A stretch of DNA of 64,000 nucleotides, taken from the IMG/VR virus record IMGVR_UViG_3300032086_003078, positions 24,414-88,413 of that record; one strand, 5' to 3'. Positions 59,117 to 64,000 of this stretch are shown here, one piece after another (within the stretch, counting starts at the first letter, position 1; each line of letters starts with the position of its first letter). A program made the position numbers and the translations under genes. Source of the DNA: a virus. Below the pieces are notes generated by a model. The model had not been told where the DNA came from. It saw only the letters and a program-made list of their open reading frames with translations, and made no database searches.

Positions 59117-59473
59117 GTGAAAAACTCACAAAAGTATATCGATGACTTCAAAACCTTTTGTAGAAATAATCGTTTGAGACTTAGGGAGGCAGGTGATGGA
59201 CTTCCTATTGCTAGAGCTATTGGCAAATTCTCTGATGATTCTTTTTTCTGTAACTTTGAGCGTGGATCTATTGGGGTTTATGTTTCTAGAGAGACACAAA
59301 GACAATTTACATACTTGAATAAGAAACTAGAAAAACTTGGATGCAAGCCTAAGCAAATTGGCGACTCGGAGGGAACTTATCAAATTGAATGGATGAACAT
59401 TCCCCCTGTTGCTAAACTGTTGAAGATCAAAAAAGGAGCACCGAAGGTGAAAGACCCTTCATGGCTAAAATAA
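59117..59473 (+). CDS. Hypothetical protein
   Basis: A 118-residue protein from GTG 59117 (AAAGG upstream). N-terminal helical and basic (DDFKTFCRNNRLRLREAG), middle beta (DSFFCNFERGSIGVYVS), basic tail. No family recognised. Confidence 0.6.
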   Translation: MKNSQKYIDDFKTFCRNNRLRLREAGDGLPIARAIGKFSDDSFFCNFERGSIGVYVSRETQRQFTYLNKKLEKLGCKPKQIGDSEGTYQIEWMNIPPVAKLLKIKKGAPKVKDPSWLK

Positions 59474-59474
59474 G

Positions 59475-59669
59475 ATGGACAATGAAGAAAAAGCATATGA
59501 AGTTCTCAAAACTTTCTTGGAAGAGGATGATCCACAAAAGCTAAGAATCGCTTTCATGGAGCTTGTGGTTGCCGTTTCGTTTTGGTACCGTCGAGCATCC
59601 ATCTACAAGATGCTAAACCCAATTTTATTTTTAGTTGGATTTTTGTCTTGCTATTTCTTTGTAAAGTAG
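59475..59669 (+). CDS. Small tail-anchored membrane protein
   Basis: A 64-residue protein with an acidic helical body and one C-terminal hydrophobic helix (LFLVGFLSCYFFV). Its stop overlaps the next promoter. Function unknown. Confidence 0.55.
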   Translation: MDNEEKAYEVLKTFLEEDDPQKLRIAFMELVVAVSFWYRRASIYKMLNPILFLVGFLSCYFFVK

Positions 59670-59675
59670 TATAAT
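59648..59675 (+). promoter_or_regulatory. Sigma-70-type promoter
   Basis: TTGCTA (59648) and a perfect TATAAT (59670) with a 16-base spacer. It begins in the end of the previous gene and drives the 59701 group. Confidence 0.7.
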
Positions 59676-59700
59676 TGGGGCACAAAGAAAGGAGCCTAAG

Positions 59701-59940
59701 ATGGCTACACGACCTGGACGACTTCTCGATAAAACATTCACCTCGTTCACCGAAGCGAGCGGACGACTCGAAGACACGATCAATTGGGTCCTTCGGGCAG
59801 AGGCTTTGGCTAATGAGTTCGAGCCGGGCTGCAAGGCAGAGGTCTCGCTCCATCTGTTGGGCAAGGTATTAGAAAAAGCACATAAAGAGTTGGATAAAGC
59901 ATCCGCCGAACTAGCAAAGGAGGTTTTCGGAGACCAATGA
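59701..59940 (+). CDS. Hypothetical helical protein
   Basis: A 79-residue protein (SFTEASGRLEDTINWVLRAEALANEFEPG, then a Leu/Ala/Lys helix). No family recognised. AAAGGAGCC ribosome site. Confidence 0.6.
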   Translation: MATRPGRLLDKTFTSFTEASGRLEDTINWVLRAEALANEFEPGCKAEVSLHLLGKVLEKAHKELDKASAELAKEVFGDQ

Positions 59941-60104
59941 AAGACATAGAGAAATTCGAGGAAGATATTCAGAAAATATTAGATAAGTTTGAGTTTTCCG
60001 GCGAAACTCGCCGCAAAATTTTTTCACAGATAATGGAATACGCAACAGAGAATGCTCGTTTTGAACAGGAGCAGGCAAACCCAAAGAAAGGCAATCAAAA
60101 ATGA
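59937..60104 (+). CDS. Small hypothetical helical protein
   Basis: A 55-residue frame (MKDIEKFEEDIQKILDKFEF, RRKIFSQIMEYATENARF) with a Lys/Asn tail. ATGA overlaps on both sides make it a coupled gene. No family recognised. Confidence 0.55.
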   Translation: MKDIEKFEEDIQKILDKFEFSGETRRKIFSQIMEYATENARFEQEQANPKKGNQK

Positions 60105-60340
60105 CAACAACAGATAACAATTTTGAAACAACCGTCAAGGAATTCGTGAACCGCTTGACAGAGATCGAGAATGAGATCACAGTCCTTCGACAAGATCGTT
60201 CGGAACTGTTCGCAGAAATGAAGAACAAGCTGGATACTCGTTCATTCCGAGCAGCCCTCAAGATTCACAATCTACAAACGTCAACACCAGATCAATATTC
60301 TTTACAGAAAATCCTGAGTGTTTTGGGAAATACTGAATAG
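60101..60340 (+). CDS. Coiled-coil protein with GapR/DUF2312-like pattern
   Basis: A 79-residue protein. VKEFVNRLTEIENEITVLRQDRSELFAEMKNKLDTRSFRAAL resembles the short GapR/DUF2312 family, coiled-coil proteins that bind AT-rich overtwisted DNA in alphaproteobacteria. The C-terminal part differs. Weak assignment by eye. Confidence 0.5.
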   Translation: MTTTDNNFETTVKEFVNRLTEIENEITVLRQDRSELFAEMKNKLDTRSFRAALKIHNLQTSTPDQYSLQKILSVLGNTE

Positions 60341-60374
60341 TTATTAATACTATGGGGTAACAACAGAAAAACCT

Positions 60375-60839
60375 TTGGAACTTTGCGTAGCCTTCTACAA
60401 AGGTGAGGGTGCTTGGCACAACCGCATTGTCCGCTGGTCAACCCAAAGCAAATACTCCCACGCCGAACTGATTATGCCCGATGGTAAATCAATAAGCATC
60501 AAACCTTTCGACCCGCTGGGAATAAGAAAGGAACGCTTTTACGAAGTGGAGCCGCTGGAAGACTACGACATGATTTGTGTGCCCGTAAATCAAGAGCAGA
60601 TTAACACAATTGAGATGTTCTTTAGAGACACCAAAGGTGATGGCTACGACTGGCCGGGAATGTTGATCTCAAAGCTTACACCATTTTTCGTCAAGCGAAC
60701 AGGGCGCTGGTATTGTTCCGAATGGATTGCCTACGCTCTTCGCTTGTCGGGAGTGGTTGATAGCCTGTATCACTACAACGATCTAACGCCGCAAAGGCTG
60801 TACGAGGTTCTCCAAAAATATGCCGACGAACAACGTTAG
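60375..60839 (+). CDS. Permuted NlpC/P60-like (YiiX-type) cysteine hydrolase
   Basis: A 154-residue protein from TTG 60375. SKYSHAELIMPDG (H29) near the start and WYCSEWIAYAL (C114) near the end give the swapped His-Cys order of permuted papain-like amidases. It may cut an amide in peptidoglycan or lipid-linked substrates. The ribosome site is weak, so the start is not firm. Confidence 0.65.
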   Translation: MELCVAFYKGEGAWHNRIVRWSTQSKYSHAELIMPDGKSISIKPFDPLGIRKERFYEVEPLEDYDMICVPVNQEQINTIEMFFRDTKGDGYDWPGMLISKLTPFFVKRTGRWYCSEWIAYALRLSGVVDSLYHYNDLTPQRLYEVLQKYADEQR

Positions 60840-60852
60840 TGAAAGAGTTGTT

Positions 60853-61080
60853 ATGCAAGTGGGAGCACTTGTTGAAACCACCGACAAGATCTTTACACTG
60901 CCCTCTCATAGCGAAGTGGATGGTCTCCATGATATCCTGGACAAAGGAACAGTAGGCATCATTGTGAAGCGCCCAACCCACGGCAAACCACGTCAATACT
61001 TGATTAACTTTGTTGGTGGTAGAGAGTATTGGATGTTTAGCAATGAGATCAAGCCGTACATGGGAGAAAAAAATGTTTGA
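60853..61080 (+). CDS. Small GDLV/SH3-like protein
   Basis: A 75-residue protein: MQVGALVETTDKIFTL, GTVGIIVKRPTHG, YLINFVGGREYWMFSNEIKP, end MGEKNV. ATG 60853 is chosen because earlier Met codons sit inside the hydrolase gene. Its last bases form one copy of a 16-base repeat flanking the HNH gene. Confidence 0.68.
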   Translation: MQVGALVETTDKIFTLPSHSEVDGLHDILDKGTVGIIVKRPTHGKPRQYLINFVGGREYWMFSNEIKPYMGEKNV

Positions 61081-61081
61081 A
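61066..61081 (+). repeat. Direct repeat, left copy
   Basis: GAAAAAAATGTTTGAA, a 16-base perfect repeat, also at 61541-61556. It holds the end of the SH3-like gene and start of the HNH gene. Confidence 0.7.
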
Positions 61082-61555
61082 ACCTTTACAATTATGTCCC
61101 CCAAACACGGTCCAAAGCAGGTGCTAGTAGATAAAGAGGACCTTTATTTACTTGAGCAACACAAGTGGCACATATGGGAAGACCATGGCAGGGGTATATT
61201 TTATGTTCGGCGCACAAAAAGAAATGCACCTCAAGGCTATGAAAACTATCTTGCTCGCTTGATTGTTGGTGCAAAAAAAGGTGACGTTGTAGATCACATA
61301 AATGGCAACACGTTGGACAACAGGAAAGAAAACCTAAGAGTGACAACTCAATCAAAGAATGGCTTGAACCGAAGAGGACCAAATAAGAATAATAAGAGTG
61401 GTGCTCTAGGTGTAGTAAAGAAGTGGAATAAATATTATCCCTACATCAAGATCGACAGAAAACAAACATGGTTTGGTGGTTACGACACGCTTGACGAGGC
61501 AGTAGCAGTAAGGGCAGCTAAATTGAAAGAGCACTTGGAGGAAAAAAATGTTTGA
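61073..61555 (+). mobile_element. HNH homing endonuclease with AP2-like DNA-binding domain
   Basis: A 160-residue protein from ATG 61073. DVVDHINGNTLDNRKENLRVTT is the HNH nuclease core, and SGALGVVKKWNKYYPYIKIDRKQTWFGGYDTLDEAVAV is an AP2-like domain. Such genes move as stand-alone homing elements in phages. A perfect 16-base repeat at both ends of the gene fits insertion. No intron boundary is visible. Confidence 0.82.
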
Positions 61556-61556
61556 A
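61541..61556 (+). repeat. Direct repeat, right copy
   Basis: GAAAAAAATGTTTGAA, identical to 61066-61081. It carries the end of the HNH gene and the start of the SNase gene. Confidence 0.7.
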
Positions 61557-61886
61557 TACTACGCAAAAGTTTTAAAGATAGTTGACGGCGACACAATCGA
61601 TGTGATGGTTGATCTGGGTATGGGCGTTCACCGCAAGGAACGCTTACGCTTTTCCCGCATCAATGCTTGGGAAGTCCGTGGGGAACACAAAGAGAAAGGC
61701 AAGCTCGCAAAGGCTAGAGTTGCCGAACTTATTCCTGTGGGTGAAAAAATTATTATTAAAACTGAGAAAGATAAAAGAGGGAAGTTCGGGCGGTATCTAG
61801 CAGAGATTATTATCTTAGATGACGACGAAACCAACTTAAACGATTTGCTACTAAACGAAGGACACGCTGTCCTCTATAATAAGTAA
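61548..61886 (+). CDS. Staphylococcal nuclease-like (SNase/thermonuclease) protein
   Basis: A 112-residue protein with KIVDGDTIDVMVDLG (metal Asp), LRFSRINAWEVRG (active Arg region), KTEKDKRGKFGRYLAEI (second Arg/Lys site) and LNDLLLNEGHAVLY. All SNase landmarks are present in a short form without signal peptide. It could cut host nucleic acid or process DNA ends. Confidence 0.82.
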   Translation: MFEYYAKVLKIVDGDTIDVMVDLGMGVHRKERLRFSRINAWEVRGEHKEKGKLAKARVAELIPVGEKIIIKTEKDKRGKFGRYLAEIIILDDDETNLNDLLLNEGHAVLYNK

Positions 61887-61930
61887 TACTTCCTATATAC
61901 TATAGCAAAAACATAAGGAGAAGTGCTATA

Positions 61931-62215
61931 ATGAATACAATCAATTACCAACAGATCTTTGAAGAAGAACTCGATGATGTTACCAAAGAGCTAATGAATC
62001 TTACAACTAGCTACTTCGACCTGTCAGAAGAGCAGCGCAGGATGATTGAACAATTGGTTGATATCGGATACCAGCGGGCGCTGGAAGATGCTCTCGATCC
62101 AGAAGTCCTAGCAGAGACAGCCGAACTCTCAGGAGAGATGGGTACACAGCTTTATAACTTTTCAAATATGATTCAGTCATTTTTATCCACTAAAAATACT
62201 GATGCAGAGAACTAA
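61931..62215 (+). CDS. Hypothetical acidic helical protein
   Basis: A 94-residue protein (INYQQIFEEELDDVTKELMNL, LSEEQRRMIEQLVDIGYQRALEDALD). AAGGAG ahead. A TATACT box at 61896 could be its -10, but no -35 fits. No family recognised. Confidence 0.58.
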   Translation: MNTINYQQIFEEELDDVTKELMNLTTSYFDLSEEQRRMIEQLVDIGYQRALEDALDPEVLAETAELSGEMGTQLYNFSNMIQSFLSTKNTDAEN

Positions 62216-62561
62216 TTATAGAGCCGGTGATATCGTAAGGATTACCGTAGTAAATGGCTGGACTCTAGGTCACTACCATGGCAATAGGTCTAGACATTTT
62301 TTACCCTTAAATTGGTTACGTGAGTGCCCTACTCCAATGTCGGAACTGTATCATACAGATTTTGACAAGCACTATACATCTTTCGAGGGAGAGTTGGCAC
62401 TGTTGTTGAAGATTACAAGAAATCTACTTGACCAACCCACAGGTTATCAAGTACAGATCGGTCAGAACATTATGTTATGTAAATCTGTTATAGCCGAGAA
62501 GTATTTTGAACTTGCGGGGGATAAAAACAATGTGGCAGGCAGGGGAGCTAGTAAGGTTTAA
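62202..62561 (+). CDS. GDLV/SH3-like protein, extended
   Basis: A 119-residue protein: YRAGDIVRITVVNGWTLG at the start and LALLLKITRNLLDQPTGYQVQIGQNIMLCKSV later, with a long loop between. Family member by pattern, with an unusual C-terminal extension. Overlaps both neighbours. Confidence 0.6.
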   Translation: MQRTNYRAGDIVRITVVNGWTLGHYHGNRSRHFLPLNWLRECPTPMSELYHTDFDKHYTSFEGELALLLKITRNLLDQPTGYQVQIGQNIMLCKSVIAEKYFELAGDKNNVAGRGASKV

Positions 62562-62706
62562 AACATACGAAATGCAGCCAGAATGGAAAATTGGCTTGGT
62601 TCTACGACACGATAAGTTTCTTGGTATTGTTGAGATACTTGTCGATGGTGAGCTTCATTATGCACCGAAGCGATTAGTCCATGCATATTCTGGAGGATAT
62701 AAATGA
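62530..62706 (+). CDS. Small GDLV/SH3-like protein
   Basis: A 58-residue protein from ATG 62530: MWQAGELVRFKTYEM, KIGLVLRHDKFLG, VEILVDGELHYAP, KRLVHAYSGGYK. Family member. GGGGG site just before, inside the previous gene. Confidence 0.68.
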   Translation: MWQAGELVRFKTYEMQPEWKIGLVLRHDKFLGIVEILVDGELHYAPKRLVHAYSGGYK

Positions 62707-62786
62707 AACATCTTAAATTAGATGCCGTAGAATTGTTACTTTTGTTAGCTTGTATTCTTGCTGGAGTTTACTTTCACTATGGCTGA
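62703..62786 (+). CDS. Tiny membrane peptide
   Basis: A 27-residue frame, mostly one hydrophobic helix (VELLLLLACILAGVYF). Coupled by ATGA to the previous gene and overlapping the next start. Real status uncertain. Confidence 0.4.
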   Translation: MKHLKLDAVELLLLLACILAGVYFHYG

Positions 62787-63057
62787 ATATCTTACATACG
62801 CTTATGGGCTATCTCAGTTACTAACGTTTTTTGTTTATATACCTCACTTGCTGACAGTCTGGCGCTCGGAAACGGCTGATGCGATCAATGTGCCAGCACA
62901 GTTTTCATTTTTTATCATTGGAGCGATCGCTGCCATCTATATGATTGTTGTAAATGGTGATACACTAGCTACGATGGTCATATGCGGTCACATAACTGTC
63001 GGGAATCTCTCAACAGCTTTGATGGCACTATATAAACAAAGAAAGGCAAATAAATGA
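62779..63057 (+). CDS. SemiSWEET/PQ-loop-like membrane protein
   Basis: A 92-residue protein from ATG 62779 with three hydrophobic helices (LTYAYGLSQLLTFFVYIP, VPAQFSFFIIGAIAAIYMIV, LATMVICGHITVGNLSTALMAL). IPHLLTVWRSETADAINVPAQ is the PQ-loop-type turn after helix 1, with H in place of Q. Size and topology are those of SemiSWEET sugar carriers, which work as dimers. In a phage it might alter sugar or metabolite flow; that is inference. Confidence 0.6.
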   Translation: MAEYLTYAYGLSQLLTFFVYIPHLLTVWRSETADAINVPAQFSFFIIGAIAAIYMIVVNGDTLATMVICGHITVGNLSTALMALYKQRKANK

Positions 63058-63266
63058 CAAAAGCATTTTTTATATGTTCTTCAAAAACTCCCCGTAACAA
63101 CGGCATGGTGAAGAAATGCACCACACGCTTGGAGTTAGATGAATTGGGTTCTTATCATTGTCCCACTTGTTCTGCGCCTATGGTGAATGAGAATGCAGGA
63201 CTGAGCGTGTCCCAGTTACTGAGAAAAGGTCTCAGGGAAGAGTCGAAGAAAGGAAACCACGCATGA
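63054..63266 (+). CDS. Small protein with zinc-ribbon-like cysteines
   Basis: A 70-residue protein with CSS near residue 8, CTT near 22 and CPTC near 36-39, which could hold one zinc. Basic C-terminus. ATGA overlap with the previous gene. No family recognised. Confidence 0.6.
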   Translation: MTKAFFICSSKTPRNNGMVKKCTTRLELDELGSYHCPTCSAPMVNENAGLSVSQLLRKGLREESKKGNHA

Positions 63267-63523
63267 TTAAAGCATATTTTATTTTTCTTGCTGCCCTTTT
63301 AACGGCGGACTTGACGAGCCCAGAAGCCGTTTACGGCGGGCAGATAAGCAGACACCAAGACCTTAGAAAAGCGGAACAAATCACACAAATTCTAAAGAAC
63401 CAGAACCAGAGAACTATCTCTCTCATTCTCCGCAAAATGAAGTGGACTTACTACTCGAACTATGCCCGTGAGCGGCGGAGAAACAAACAATGTCGAAAGA
63501 CAGTTTATCAAATGCTCCACTAA
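63263..63523 (+). CDS. Small secreted basic protein
   Basis: An 86-residue protein with a signal-like start (MIKAYFIFLAALLTADLTSPEAVYGG) and a very basic helical body (RTISLILRKMKW, ARERRRNKQC). It may act in the periplasm. No family recognised. Stop followed by a 96-base gap with the next promoter. Confidence 0.55.
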   Translation: MIKAYFIFLAALLTADLTSPEAVYGGQISRHQDLRKAEQITQILKNQNQRTISLILRKMKWTYYSNYARERRRNKQCRKTVYQMLH

Positions 63524-63569
63524 TACCGCACTTTTTTCGTTAATTTATAAAAAAGAACGAATTTAAAAC

Positions 63570-63597
63570 TTGACGTACTCCCTATCGGTGATAATAT
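63570..63597 (+). promoter_or_regulatory. Sigma-70 extended -10 promoter
   Basis: TTGACG (63570), 16 bases ending TGA, TAATAT (63592), then AAGGGAG. It is almost identical in its right half to the 36581 and 39673 promoters. Confidence 0.87.
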
Positions 63598-63619
63598 AAG
63601 ATGTAAGGGAGATACAGAT

Positions 63620-64000
63620 ATGGGTTATCGCACTAATCAATGCTCTTCTTGTGCCGGCTGGGGTCACAATCGTCGTGGTTGTCCTGAGGTCAAAGCGGCT
63701 TATGAGAAGGTCGTCAAGCTCTGTGCTAAATACGGCATTGAGCCTGACCCTGAAGCTTACCGCTCTACGTGGCTTGACGCCCTTCGAGAAAAGCAGATGG
63801 CAGCCCACGGTGTCAGCGACTACTATGAGATTCACCACCTTGATCACGAAGAACACATCAGCTACTGGGAATCCTGCCGCTTTCAAGAGCATGGCGAGCG
63901 TCTCGCTGTCGCTGACCGACGCAAAAAGCGTGGCGTAAAGCGTCAATGTAGTTTCTGCGGCAAGACTGGTCACAACCGTCGCAACTGCCCAGAGAAGGAA
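63620..64000 (+). CDS. CCHC zinc-knuckle protein, partial (runs off right edge)
   Basis: An open frame from ATG 63620 to the window end, at least 127 residues, with no stop inside the window. CSSCAGWGHNRRGC (residues 8-21) and CSFCGKTGHNRRNC (about 111-124) are two CX2CX4HX4C zinc knuckles, and a charged helical segment with many His and Tyr lies between. Zinc knuckles of this type bind single-stranded nucleic acid. It has a strong promoter. C-terminus unknown. Confidence 0.78.
   Translation, partial: MGYRTNQCSSCAGWGHNRRGCPEVKAAYEKVVKLCAKYGIEPDPEAYRSTWLDALREKQMAAHGVSDYYEIHHLDHEEHISYWESCRFQEHGERLAVADRRKKRGVKRQCSFCGKTGHNRRNCPEKE

Noticed and set aside
61896-61901. Promoter from TATACT before the 61931 gene
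   Set aside because: No acceptable -35 box at 15-18 bases upstream.
14-64000. Prophage integration module (integrase, att sites)
   Set aside because: No integrase, repressor or att-like repeat seen; content is that of a lytic T4-type phage.

Overview
This window is a contiguous stretch of a large, strictly lytic-looking tailed phage of the T4 superfamily (contractile-tail myovirus, Caudoviricetes). Essentially every gene is on the + strand, genes are packed with start/stop overlaps, and there is no integrase, CRISPR array, rRNA or recognisable tRNA. The virion genes at 14-19131 match the T4 head-neck-tail-baseplate set. The host cannot be named. Many promoters here are of the bacterial sigma-70 type (TTGACN, 16-nt spacer, often TGR plus TAATAT), so early and middle genes are probably read by host RNA polymerase. 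Divergence from coliphage T4 (class II reductase, DnaE-type polymerase, many small marine-phage-like families) suggests an environmental, perhaps aquatic, phage; that is an inference.

Layout. 14-2766: scaffold core and major capsid protein, then a terminator. 2903-10842: neck proteins (gp13/14/15-like), tail sheath, tail tube, gp26-like and gp51-like hub-assembly proteins. 10856-19131: tape measure, tube cap (gp48/54-like), gp53-like LysM wedge protein and two large unnamed virion proteins. 19139-28567: replication and precursor supply: a short family A polymerase, a divergent tubulin/FtsZ-like protein, gp32-like ssDNA-binding protein, UvsX recombinase, dCMP-deaminase-like enzyme, Rnh/FEN exonuclease, DnaB-like helicase and a B12-dependent ribonucleotide reductase. 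28621-41268: accessory genes around a full DnaE-type replicase, with a GroES-like protein, dUTPase, a nuclease plus adenine-methyltransferase pair, and a long run of tiny 'KPGDLVR' SH3-like proteins. 41313-52847: FtsH protease, IMPDH/GMP reductase, a sigma-region-4-like protein, acidic possible head-interior proteins, a P-loop kinase, a possible L,D-transpeptidase, nuclease-like and Mom-like proteins, FKBP, cupin and GroEL. 52945-64000: small membrane and lysis candidates, glutaredoxin, ClpP-like protease, lytic transglycosylase, HNH and SNase nucleases, a SemiSWEET-like protein and a zinc-knuckle protein that runs off the right edge.

How it fits together. The phage carries its own replication core and nucleotide supply, a virion assembly line, and an unusually complete protein-quality-control kit (GroES-like, GroEL, FKBP, FtsH, ClpP-like). 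Two DNA signatures seem to divide expression: a sigma-70 extended -10 promoter family before accessory and replication genes, and an ACTA-N-TTA motif about 20-70 bases before virion-type genes (and FtsH), which I propose as the late promoter. The most striking unexplained structure is the expansion to about twenty members of the small GDLV/SH3-like family.
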